Position numbers and translations under genes: made by a program | Assembly (NCBI GenBank): GCA_030040755.1 | Contig: JASHTC010000178.1 | Coordinates: forward strand, 1-6,887 | DNA from: Thermoplasmata archaeon | GTDB taxonomy: Archaea > Thermoplasmatota > Thermoplasmata > Lutacidiplasmatales > UBA184 | Length of the DNA stretch: 6,887 nucleotides | Direction of reading: 5' to 3' | Notes under the pieces: model-generated | What the model was told of the DNA's origin: nothing | Databases searched by the model: none | Seen by the model: only the letters and a program-made list of their open reading frames with translations | Part shown: positions 1 through 5,758 of the stretch, piece after piece | How positions within the stretch are numbered: position 1 is the stretch's first letter | Layout of the letters: each line of letters begins with the position of its first letter

Positions 1-507
1 CGCTTCCGTTCCTACTCCGCGGAGGCGATCCGGGCCCAGCTCGAGCGGATCGCCGGGGCCGAGGGGAAGAAGGTCGACGCCGAGGCCTACGAGGCGATCG
101 TGACCGCCGCGGCGGGCGACATGCGCCGTGCGATTAACCTCTTGCAGCTCACCGCGACGCACGCGAGCCACGTGACCGCGGAGACCGTACAGGAGAACGC
201 GGCGGCGCCGCTCCGGCGCGAGGTGGAGGGGATGCTCGCCGCGGCGTTCGCCGGCGAGTTCCGCGAGGCACGGAGCCGCCTCTATGCCCTGCTGAGCGAC
301 CGCGGCGCCTCTGGAGAGGACGTGCTGCGCGCGGTCCACGGCTACCTTCCGGACATCAGCGACCAGCTCCTCCCGCCCCGCGAGAAGGTCCGACTGGTCG
401 AATACCTCGGTGAGGTCGACTTCCGGCTGGCCCAAGGGGCCTCCGACCGCGTCCAGCTGGAAGCCTTACTGGCCCACCTGGCGGCCGCGGCACCCCCCCG
501 GAAGTGA
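1..507 (+). CDS. rfcS: Replication factor C small subunit, C-terminal part (5' end outside window)
   Basis: The clamp-loader small subunit works with the RFC large subunit to load the PCNA sliding clamp at primer-template junctions, using ATP. The visible 168 residues are roughly the second half of a protein of about 320-330 residues; the Walker A and B motifs and the RFC-type SRC box lie before the window. The fragment begins in the lid region. It carries GDMRRAIN at fragment residues 39-46, matching the sensor-2 motif of archaeal RFC small subunits, and then the all-helical collar domain that holds the subunits together. The end (DFRLAQGASDRVQLEALLAHL) matches the usual C-terminus of the family. 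The reading frame is open from base 1 and the TGA stop overlaps the GTG start of moaC by four bases, suggesting translational coupling. The family call is firm; the missing N-terminus is only a window effect. Confidence 0.92.
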   Translation, partial: RFRSYSAEAIRAQLERIAGAEGKKVDAEAYEAIVTAAAGDMRRAINLLQLTATHASHVTAETVQENAAAPLRREVEGMLAAAFAGEFREARSRLYALLSDRGASGEDVLRAVHGYLPDISDQLLPPREKVRLVEYLGEVDFRLAQGASDRVQLEALLAHLAAAAPPRK

Positions 508-962
508 GGGTCGTGGCGCGTCAGAGGGACGTCGGGGAGAAACCGCGGGTCGGCCGCCGGGCCGTGGTGGAGGGGGAGCTGGCGGTCGGCCGCTCCACCC
601 GCTCGGCGATCCGGGCCCACCGGGTGGAGAAGGGGGACCCGGTCAGCGTGGGAGAGCTCGCCGGATTGCTCGCCATGAAGCGGACCCCCGAGCTGATCCC
701 GCACTGCCATACGGTCCCCCTCACGTCGAGCTCGGTGGAGGTCCGGCTCTCCCGGCGCGGGGTCCGGGTGCGGGCGGAGGCTGGCGCGTTCGACCGGACC
801 GGCGTCGAGATGGAAGCCCTCGTCGGGGCCACCGTCGCCCTCCTCACGGTGTGGGACATGGTCAAGTACCTCGAGAAGGATGGCCGCGGGCTCTACCCGC
901 ACACGTCCCTCGGCCCGGTCCGCGTGGTCGTGAAGCGGAAGGGCACACGGAAGGTCCCATGA
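504..962 (+). CDS. moaC: MoaC, cyclic pyranopterin monophosphate synthase
   Basis: MoaC acts with the radical-SAM enzyme MoaA in the first step of molybdenum (or tungsten) cofactor synthesis, turning the GTP-derived 3',8-cyclo intermediate into cyclic pyranopterin monophosphate. The 152-residue product is close to the usual length of about 160. Family motifs are in order: KGDP at 43-46 (Lys43 matches catalytic Lys51 of E. coli), AMKRT followed by LIPHCH at 57-69 (substrate-binding His/Cys), GVEMEAL at 100-106, and WDMVK at 117-121, where Asp118 and Lys121 match the catalytic Asp128/Lys131 pair. GPVRVVVK at 137-144 is the final strand. A short insertion (about 126-135) before that strand resembles other archaeal MoaC proteins as I recall them. 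The GTG start overlaps the upstream stop as GTGA; an in-frame GTG at 513 is an alternative. The gene overlaps moaB by ATGA. No MoaA gene is in the window. Confidence 0.95.
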   Translation: MRVVARQRDVGEKPRVGRRAVVEGELAVGRSTRSAIRAHRVEKGDPVSVGELAGLLAMKRTPELIPHCHTVPLTSSSVEVRLSRRGVRVRAEAGAFDRTGVEMEALVGATVALLTVWDMVKYLEKDGRGLYPHTSLGPVRVVVKRKGTRKVP

Positions 963-1486
963 CCGAGCCCCACCCCGCTCCCACGGCGACGAGCCGCCAC
1001 CACCTCGGCGGGAGCCGGAGCCTCTCCTTCGGCGTCCTGTCGGTCTCCGATACCCACACCGAGAGCGATGACCCCTCCGGACATCTCGCCCGGGACCTCC
1101 TCACGGGCGCGGGCCACAAGGTCCTCCACTACCAGCTGGTCGCCAACTCGGTGGCGGACGTCCGGGACACCCTGGAGCCGTGGCTCGCGGAGATCCCGCT
1201 CGAGGTCGCCGTCACGGTCGGCGGGACCGGCGTCAGCTCCCGCGACCTCACCGTGAACGCCCTCGAGGCGATGGGCGGCAAGAAGCTCGAGGGGTTCGGG
1301 GAGCTGTATCGGTCGATCAGCCTCCCGGAGGTCGGCCCGCTCGCGATGATCAGCCGGGCGGCGCTCTACCTCGTCAAGGGAAAGCCGGTCTTCGCGCTCC
1401 CGGGCAGCGAACGGGCCGTCCGGACCGCGATCGAGAAGCTGATCCTGCCGGCCGTGATCCATCTCGTGGAAGAGCTCGAGCGCTAG
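959..1486 (+). CDS. moaB: MoaB/MogA-family molybdopterin adenylyltransferase
   Basis: This is a 175-residue member of the MoaB/Mog family, which binds molybdopterin. Bacterial MoaB is largely enigmatic, but the Pyrococcus furiosus MoaB is known to adenylylate molybdopterin, the job MogA does in E. coli, so that role is the best inference here. Visible motifs are the first strand SFGVLSVSDT at 23-32 followed by DDPSG (37-41), the signature TVGGTGVSSRDLT at 86-98 with the pterin-binding GGTG and the Asp96 region, FGELYR at 113-118, and ALPGS at 146-150. The first 20 residues, rich in Pro, His and Ser, are a poorly conserved extension. The ATG start overlaps the moaC stop by four bases, the same coupling as at the rfcS-moaC junction. 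The TAG stop lies in a CTAG shared with the stop of the convergent gene downstream. Confidence 0.93.
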   Translation: MTEPHPAPTATSRHHLGGSRSLSFGVLSVSDTHTESDDPSGHLARDLLTGAGHKVLHYQLVANSVADVRDTLEPWLAEIPLEVAVTVGGTGVSSRDLTVNALEAMGGKKLEGFGELYRSISLPEVGPLAMISRAALYLVKGKPVFALPGSERAVRTAIEKLILPAVIHLVEELER

Positions 1487-1489
1487 CGC
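1480..1489. repeat. 10-base perfect palindrome carrying both convergent stop codons
   Basis: GCGCTAGCGC reads the same on both strands. Its central CTAG provides the TAG stop of moaB on the plus strand (1484-1486) and the TAG stop of the methyltransferase-like gene on the minus strand (1483-1485). No space remains between the two genes, so each transcript must end inside the other gene's coding region or antisense to it. It may be no more than two genes packed end to end. Confidence 0.6.
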
Positions 1490-2265
1490 CCCGCGCCGCC
1501 CCGGAGGGCCAGTGCGCCCATCGGGGGAGGTCCCGGGTCGAGGACCTGGGGGGGCGAGCCCTGGCTCCGGCAGAAGGACTCCCAGGCCGGGCTCGCGTCG
1601 ATGTGGTGGCTGAGCAGGATGCCCCTCGGCGTGAGGCGCTCCCACGCCGCGTGGAGCTCGAAGCGGGCGCGGGCCGCGACCGGGCCGTTGTCGTAGAAGA
1701 AGAGGTCGACGCTCCGGGACGCGGCGAGGATCTCGCGCAGGCGGTCCTCCGTGTTGCCCAGCGCTAGGGTCCAGCGCGAGCGGAGCGGGGGCGGCACGAA
1801 CTGGCCGACCGCGACCTCCTCCACCCCGACCGAGCGACCGGCGGTGGGACCCGGGCCCAACGAGGTCAACTCGCCCGTGCCGTTCGCGTCGAGCGCGGCG
1901 AGGATCCACGCCGTCGAGTAACCGGGACGGACGCCGGTCTCGACCACGACCGCCGGCCGTTGGCCCCGCACGATGAGGTAGAGGAGGGCGCCCTGGGGCA
2001 GTTCGTGGGTGAACGCCATGCCGGCTCCCCGCTCGAGCAGCTGGTCGGGGAGGTCGCTCTCCCGGAGCTCCCGCCGGAACCGTTGCAACTCGCTCGCCGA
2101 GGCACCGGTGAGCGCTTGGATCCGGTCGAGGGCCGCCTGGCGAAAGAGGAGCATCCGCTGACGGATCGCCCGGCGGGCCGCCGGCGATACCAGGGAGTGG
2201 CGGCGCTGGGAGCGGTCGACGTACGGCACCGCCTGACCCGATATCGATCCGGTCCCGAGGTCCAT
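1483..2265 (-). CDS. Class I SAM-dependent methyltransferase-like protein, possibly degenerate
   Basis: The 260-residue product has a Rossmann-type methyltransferase core resembling the Methyltransf_24 / CmcI-like group. After a helical N-terminal region, motif I is visible as VVETGVRPGYST at about 107-118 (acidic residue, then G-x3-G). Later come RSRWTLALGNTEDRLREIL, typical of the loop before motif II, VDLFFYDNGP at 186-195, and LTPRGILLSHHID at 211-223. Several positions depart from the family pattern as I recall it: the acidic residue after motif I strand 2 is absent (TSLGPGP), the usual HDSxHxY is YDNGPV, and the usual SDD is SHH. It may therefore bind SAM poorly or act differently; substrate unknown. 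I chose the ATG at 2265-2263 because GAGGGG lies about 8 bases upstream; an in-frame ATG at 2319 would add 18 residues but has no Shine-Dalgarno. It converges on moaB with overlapping stops. Confidence 0.75.
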   Translation of the reverse strand: MDLGTGSISGQAVPYVDRSQRRHSLVSPAARRAIRQRMLLFRQAALDRIQALTGASASELQRFRRELRESDLPDQLLERGAGMAFTHELPQGALLYLIVRGQRPAVVVETGVRPGYSTAWILAALDANGTGELTSLGPGPTAGRSVGVEEVAVGQFVPPPLRSRWTLALGNTEDRLREILAASRSVDLFFYDNGPVAARARFELHAAWERLTPRGILLSHHIDASPAWESFCRSQGSPPQVLDPGPPPMGALALRGGAGR

Positions 2266-2275
2266 GACGCGGTCC

Positions 2276-2296
2276 CCTCTGGAGGTCCGCCAGAGG
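2276..2296. repeat. 7+7 base inverted repeat at the 5' end of the methyltransferase-like gene
   Basis: CCTCTGG at 2276-2282 and CCAGAGG at 2290-2296 are exact reverse complements separated by 7 bases. The element sits 10 bases upstream of the preferred ATG (2265) and overlaps its Shine-Dalgarno sequence on the minus strand; with the longer start it would be inside the coding sequence. It could be an operator or an mRNA hairpin hiding the ribosome-binding site, but arms of this length also occur by chance in GC-rich DNA. Confidence 0.4.
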
Positions 2297-2379
2297 TACA
2301 CGTGCCCTAAGGGTCTCATCCTACAAATGGTGTGTGGCAGGCGCGCGCGTCGATTGGTGACCTCTCGGTCAGCGCACGA

Positions 2380-2387
2380 TTTAATAT
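2380..2387 (+). promoter_or_regulatory. TATA box (box A) of the thioredoxin gene
   Basis: TTTAATAT is the most AT-rich stretch near here and stands out against GC-rich surroundings. Its centre at about 2384 predicts a transcription start near 2409, giving a leader of about 12 bases before the ATG at 2421. AGGTG at 2412-2416 could serve as a weak Shine-Dalgarno. Read on the other strand (ATATTAAA), the same box could start transcription near 2359 toward the methyltransferase-like gene, so it may serve both directions. Confidence 0.65.
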
Positions 2388-2420
2388 TCCGACGTCCCTC
2401 AAGGAACCACCAGGTGCTCC

Positions 2421-2738
2421 ATGCCCGTCCAGGAAGTCGGTGGGGTCAACTACGACAAGTTCGCCCAGGAGAACGGGGCCGCCGTCGTCGACGTGTGGGC
2501 TCCCTGGTGCGGACCGTGCCGGATGGTATCGCCCATCGTCGACCGCCTGAGCGAGAAGTACCGCGGCCAGGTCGCCTTCGGTAAGATGAACTCCGACGAG
2601 AATGGAGAGAAGGCCGGGGCCCTCGGGATCATGAGCATCCCGACGTTGCTGTTCTACAAGCAGGGCAAGCTCGTCGACCGGATCGTGGGGGCCTACCCCG
2701 AAGAGGTCATCGACGAGCACATCCGCCGTCTCCTGTGA
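2421..2738 (+). CDS. trxA: Thioredoxin
   Basis: This is a small cytoplasmic dithiol-disulfide oxidoreductase that reduces protein disulfides and is itself recharged by a thioredoxin reductase, not present in the window. The 105 residues form a single standard thioredoxin domain with no signal peptide. The active site is WCGPC at 29-33, preceded by the buried Asp24 (equivalent to Asp26 of E. coli). The cis-proline is Pro74 in SIPTLLFY, and the Gly80 region matches the conserved glycine after the last long strand. All residues needed for activity are present. A clear TATA box lies upstream at 2380-2387. The gene is followed after 95 bases by the release factor gene on the same strand, with no obvious promoter between, so the two may be co-transcribed. 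Confidence 0.95.
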   Translation: MPVQEVGGVNYDKFAQENGAAVVDVWAPWCGPCRMVSPIVDRLSEKYRGQVAFGKMNSDENGEKAGALGIMSIPTLLFYKQGKLVDRIVGAYPEEVIDEHIRRLL

Positions 2739-2792
2739 CTGTCCCGCCCCGGGCACGGGCGCTCTCCCCTCGGGGCCGGCGCGAACCCGGGT

Positions 2793-2816
2793 GAGGTCGT
2801 CGGGTTCCGAGACCTC
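2793..2816 (+). other. Possible hairpin in the thioredoxin-aRF1 intergenic region
   Basis: GAGGTC at 2793-2798 and GACCTC at 2811-2816 can pair around a 12-base loop, just upstream of the aRF1 ribosome-binding site. The surrounding 2739-2833 stretch is very GC-rich, with a CCCCTCGGGG element and two CCCGGG sites, and contains neither a TATA-like box nor a T-run. The fold could influence translation of the release factor, or it may be a by-product of base composition. Confidence 0.3.
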
Positions 2817-2822
2817 CGCACC

Positions 2823-2829
2823 GAGGGGG
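2823..2829 (+). promoter_or_regulatory. Shine-Dalgarno sequence of the aRF1 gene
   Basis: GAGGGGG ends 4 bases before the ATG at 2834 and decides that start over the in-frame ATG at 2849 (Met6 of the product). A ribosome-binding site like this is expected for an internal gene of a polycistronic transcript rather than a leaderless one. Confidence 0.6.
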
Positions 2830-2833
2830 CGAT

Positions 2834-4126
2834 ATGAGCACCCCTTCGATGGACCCCCAGCTGGCGCGCTACACGTTCCAGCGGAAGCTGGACGAGATCG
2901 CCCAGTGCCGGGGGCGAGCGACCGAGCTGATCTCGCTCTACGTCCCGCCGGGCAAGCAGGTTTCGGACGTCATGGCCTACCTGCGGAACGAGTACGCCCA
3001 GAGCTCCAACATCAAGAGCCGGACGACCCGCAAGAACGTCATGTGGGCGATCGAGTCGCTCATGGGCCGGGTCCGGGGCTTCAAGGAGCCCCCGGCGAAC
3101 GGGGTCGCCTTCTTCGTCGGCAGCAAGGCCATCGGGGCCGACAAGTCCGAGCCGGTCACGTTCATCGTCGAGCCGCCCGAGCCGTTGCACACCTACCTCT
3201 ACCGGTGCGACTCGACGTTCTTCCTCGACCCGCTGCTCTCGATGGTGCACGAACCCGACCTCTGGGGTCTGATCGTGATGGACCGGGCCGAGGTCACCCT
3301 CGGCATGCTCCGCGGCAAGCGGACCGAGAGCCTCCGGAATCGGCAGTCGATGGTGCCGAGCAAGCACGGCCGCGGCGGTCAGTCCCAGCACCGGTTCGAA
3401 CGGATCATCGAGCACGCCGCTCACGACTTCTTCGTGAAGATCGCCGAGATGGCCGGCGAGATCTTCCTTCCGAAGAAGGACCGGCTGAAGGGGATCCTGC
3501 TCGGTGGCCCGGGCGCGACGAAGGAGTACTTCTACAAGGAGGCCTACCTCCACTACGAGCTCCAGCAGAAGGTGGTGCAGCCGCTCTTCGACACGGGCTA
3601 CACGGACGAGTACGGTCTCAAGGAGCTGGTCGAGAAGGCGAGCCAGACCCTGCACGGTCTCGAACTGACCGAGGAGAAGCGCCTCGTCCAGCGGCTCCTG
3701 GCCGAGGTGCGCAAGGCCGAGACCGGTCTCGCCGCCTACGGCGAGGCCGACGTCAACCGCGCGCTGGACCTGGGCGCGGTCGACACCCTGCTGATCTCCG
3801 AGGGGCTCCGGCGTCAGCGGGTCACGTTCCGATGCACGGCCTGCTCCACCGAGTTCACCCGAACCCTCCCCGACGAGGAGATCGACACCGTCCTGGACGC
3901 CCCCTGCCCGAACTGTGGCCAGCGCCAGGTCACGGAAGCCGCCAACGAGGACTTCGTGGAGGGGCTCTTCCGCCGCGCCTCCGCCTCGGGGGCGACCGCC
4001 CGGCTGATCTCGGGGGAGAGCGAGGAGGGAGAGATGCTGACGAAGGGGTTCGGCGGGATCGGGGCCCTGCTCCGCTACCCGCTCCCATCCGCGGCCCCGC
4101 TCCGGGCGCGTCCCCCCTCCGGCTAG
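2834..4126 (+). CDS. prf1: Peptide chain release factor aRF1 (class I, omnipotent)
   Basis: This factor recognises all three stop codons in the ribosomal A site and triggers release of the finished protein. The 430-residue product has the three eRF1 domains. The N-terminal domain carries NIKS at 59-62 and the YxCxxxF motif at Tyr123/Cys125/Phe129, both contacting the stop codon. The middle domain carries GGQ at 181-183 in KHGRGGQSQHRFER, which reaches the peptidyl-transferase centre. The C-terminal domain, which in archaea contacts aEF1A and ABCE1, contains a zinc-ribbon-like insert with Cys334, Cys337, Cys358 and Cys361. The position matching the human GTS motif reads ATE (29-31). After the usual GFGGIGALLRY ending (405-415) there is a tail of about 15 Pro/Ala/Arg-rich residues. 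It is probably transcribed with thioredoxin. Its stop is TAG, showing that TAG is read as stop here. Confidence 0.96.
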   Translation: MSTPSMDPQLARYTFQRKLDEIAQCRGRATELISLYVPPGKQVSDVMAYLRNEYAQSSNIKSRTTRKNVMWAIESLMGRVRGFKEPPANGVAFFVGSKAIGADKSEPVTFIVEPPEPLHTYLYRCDSTFFLDPLLSMVHEPDLWGLIVMDRAEVTLGMLRGKRTESLRNRQSMVPSKHGRGGQSQHRFERIIEHAAHDFFVKIAEMAGEIFLPKKDRLKGILLGGPGATKEYFYKEAYLHYELQQKVVQPLFDTGYTDEYGLKELVEKASQTLHGLELTEEKRLVQRLLAEVRKAETGLAAYGEADVNRALDLGAVDTLLISEGLRRQRVTFRCTACSTEFTRTLPDEEIDTVLDAPCPNCGQRQVTEAANEDFVEGLFRRASASGATARLISGESEEGEMLTKGFGGIGALLRYPLPSAAPLRARPPSG

Positions 4127-4129
4127 ACT

Positions 4130-4146
4130 CCCGGACCCGAGCCGGG
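4130..4146. other. Possible GC hairpin between convergent genes
   Basis: CCCGG at 4130-4134 can pair with CCGGG at 4142-4146 around a 7-base loop, and GGCCC at 4145-4149 can alternatively pair with GGGCC at 4161-4165. This occupies the 40 bases between the convergent aRF1 and surface-protein genes. Archaeal terminators mainly rely on T-runs, and none is present on either strand here, so a termination role is doubtful. Confidence 0.25.
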
Positions 4147-4166
4147 CCCTTCCACGGGACGGGCCA

Positions 4167-5645
4167 CTACCAAAGGTTGCCGAGCGGGTCCTCGTCGGCG
4201 GGAACCGGGGTCGGAGGGGCGGGCGCCGGTCCGGCGCGCGCATCGCCGCGGAGTCCCGGAGGGTACAGCGCCGCGTTCGGGTAGGCCGGCGGGGGGACCC
4301 GCCGCCGCTCGACGATGACCACCGCCACGGCCAGCGCGACGACCGCCACCGCTCCGACCGCGAGGAGACCGATCAGCCCGTGGAACAGGGAGGGACTGGC
4401 CGGGGTGGGACAGCCCGAACCGGTCAGGAGGCAGCGCTGGGTCGCGCCGTACTGGCTCACGCTCTCCGGCTGGCCCTGCACGACCGTGGAGGGGGCCGAG
4501 TTCGGCGCTCCCGTGCCCGCGAGCTCCGTGACCCCGGAGGATGCGGAGCCCGCGAGCGAGGTCGGCTCGAGGCTGGATGCGCTGTACACCCAGCTCGACG
4601 CCCCGAGCCCGAAGTGACCCGCAGCCGACATGGACCGGAGGTCGATGAACGCCAGGCTCGCGGTCGCGGCGCCGGACTCGTTCGCGGACCACGGCTGGCT
4701 CGAGCCCTGGAAGATGTCCGAGGCGGAGGGCACCAGGATGAACCCGTCCCGGAGGGTGAACGGCCCGTTGACCACGAGCGCGACCTCTCCGTACTGCACG
4801 CCCGCCAGCTTGACGGAGTTGCCCGTCGAGTAGCTCCCCGAGACGTCGAGGGTGCCGTTGACCGCGATCGGCAGCGTGCCGTTGCCCTCGACCGAGCCGG
4901 TGACGAGAGGCCCGGTGTGCGCCGCGAAGTAGGCATACGTCGCGTTGAGGCTCGCCTGGTACGACGCGCTCGAGTTCCAGCTCTGGGACGCGGACAGGTT
5001 CGTCGGGAAGAGTCCCAGGGGGGTGCTGAAGGCGACCGAGCCGGTCGACCGGACCTCCACGCCGAGGTAGCCGGCGCGGCTGACCGGGGCGAGGTGGAGC
5101 CCCGCGGGAAGGTAGGAGGAGGTGGATTCCGTGATGTTGCCGACCTGGATGGAGGTGGCGTTCACGAGAGCAAAGGCGGTGACCGGGGTGCCGTCCTCGT
5201 AGACCGTCCCGTCGCGAAGCACGAAGGCAGTGGAGTTGACGGTCTCCCAGGCCCGGGCGGCGAGTTCCGCGTAATAGGTGGGCGAGCTGCAGGTGGGCAG
5301 GCAGTACTTCACGTTGAATGAGGCGCCCATCGTCCGCTGGGCGATGAGCTCGAACTCGTCCGGGTTGGTGGTCGAGTTGACCTGGTCGATCCGGACGGTG
5401 AACCCGTAGGTCGCGTTGCCGACGTACGGCACGCCGGAGGAGTTCGCCGTGGCGTGGGAAGTACCGGAGAAGGAGACCGAGTCGACCGCTCCGTAGGCCC
5501 ACACCGCGCTCGAGGAACCGGCGGCGGGGACCGAGGAGGCCGACGCCCACCCCATGGGCACCACAAACACCATGAGCGCGGCCACCACTGTCGCTCCCAG
5601 CAGAGCGCCCCCTGTGGAGCGACCCGCCCGAGATCGAATCCGCAC
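4167..5645 (-). CDS. Secreted, C-terminally membrane-anchored surface protein, probably N-glycosylated
   Basis: I do not recognise a named family. The 492-residue product has the layout of a type I membrane protein. Residues 1-38 form a Sec-type signal: basic RIRSRAGR, a hydrophobic stretch at about 13-30, then a small-residue cleavage region near WASASS. The ectodomain (about 38-420) is rich in Ser, Thr, Ala and Gly with probable beta structure. It contains 12 N-glycosylation sequons (Asn 68, 77, 90, 137, 162, 170, 216, 224, 234, 255, 263, 322) and four cysteines, Cys115/Cys119 and Cys405/Cys412, that could form disulfides. One membrane segment spans about 421-445, followed by the stop-transfer ERRR and a Pro-rich cytoplasmic tail ending DPLGNLW. 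The GTG start is placed by the signal peptide and by a TATA-like TTTAAG about 40 bases upstream; AGGTGG upstream is a possible weak ribosome-binding site. It is divergent from a putative regulator. A surface-layer, adhesion or binding role is only inference. Confidence 0.8.
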   Translation of the reverse strand: MRIRSRAGRSTGGALLGATVVAALMVFVVPMGWASASSVPAAGSSSAVWAYGAVDSVSFSGTSHATANSSGVPYVGNATYGFTVRIDQVNSTTNPDEFELIAQRTMGASFNVKYCLPTCSSPTYYAELAARAWETVNSTAFVLRDGTVYEDGTPVTAFALVNATSIQVGNITESTSSYLPAGLHLAPVSRAGYLGVEVRSTGSVAFSTPLGLFPTNLSASQSWNSSASYQASLNATYAYFAAHTGPLVTGSVEGNGTLPIAVNGTLDVSGSYSTGNSVKLAGVQYGEVALVVNGPFTLRDGFILVPSASDIFQGSSQPWSANESGAATASLAFIDLRSMSAAGHFGLGASSWVYSASSLEPTSLAGSASSGVTELAGTGAPNSAPSTVVQGQPESVSQYGATQRCLLTGSGCPTPASPSLFHGLIGLLAVGAVAVVALAVAVVIVERRRVPPPAYPNAALYPPGLRGDARAGPAPAPPTPVPADEDPLGNLW

Positions 5646-5677
5646 GGCCCACCACCTGGACGAACGATGGAGGGCGC

Positions 5678-5695
5678 CACACTTAAACGGGTGTG
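5678..5695. promoter_or_regulatory. Inverted repeat enclosing a TATA-like element in the divergent promoter region
   Basis: CACAC at 5678-5682 and GTGTG at 5691-5695 are exact reverse complements separated by TTAAACGG. The AT-rich core at 5683-5687 reads TTTAAG on the minus strand, where it predicts a start near 5660 and a leader of about 15 bases for the surface-protein gene. Read on the plus strand it could start transcription near 5711 for the regulator gene. A dyad wrapped around a TATA box is a typical position for an archaeal repressor operator, since binding there would block TBP. The rest of the 5646-5758 gap contains only the regulator's ribosome-binding site and nothing else that I can identify. 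Confidence 0.45.
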
Positions 5696-5743
5696 CCGAA
5701 CGAAGAGCCTCGATTTGGACACCGTGCTAGACCATCGCAAAAG

Positions 5744-5755
5744 TGGGGAGGGGGG
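5744..5755 (+). promoter_or_regulatory. Shine-Dalgarno sequence of the duplicated regulator gene
   Basis: GGGGAGGGGGGA spans this purine run and ends 3 to 4 bases before GTG at 5759-5761. It supports that GTG over the more upstream in-frame GTG at 5693, which would add 22 residues of low-complexity sequence and overlap the inverted repeat and the divergent promoter. Confidence 0.6.
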
Positions 5756-5758
5756 ACG

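Noticed and set aside
893..1909. A 338-codon minus-strand open frame across moaB and the methyltransferase-like gene
   Set aside because: It is antisense to moaB, which has clear family motifs, and shows no recognisable domain itself.
4130..4165. Intrinsic terminator between the convergent aRF1 and surface-protein genes
   Set aside because: Short GC-rich pairings exist, but there is no T-run on either strand, and such pairings are expected by chance at this base composition.
2693..4243. A 516-codon minus-strand open frame opposite aRF1
   Set aside because: It lies antisense to an unmistakable aRF1 gene and has the low-complexity composition of a complementary-strand shadow.
2791..4284. A 497-codon plus-strand open frame overlapping aRF1 in another frame
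   Set aside because: The Arg/Gly/Pro/Ala-rich translation has no motifs, while the alternative frame encodes aRF1 with all signature motifs.
4123..5682. A 519-codon minus-strand frame overlapping the surface protein
   Set aside because: The competing frame has a signal peptide, sequons and one membrane segment in the correct order; this one is Arg/Gly-rich without structure.
5693..5758. Upstream GTG start adding 22 residues to the regulator
   Set aside because: It lacks a ribosome-binding site and overlaps the inverted repeat at the divergent promoter; GTG at 5759 has a strong Shine-Dalgarno.
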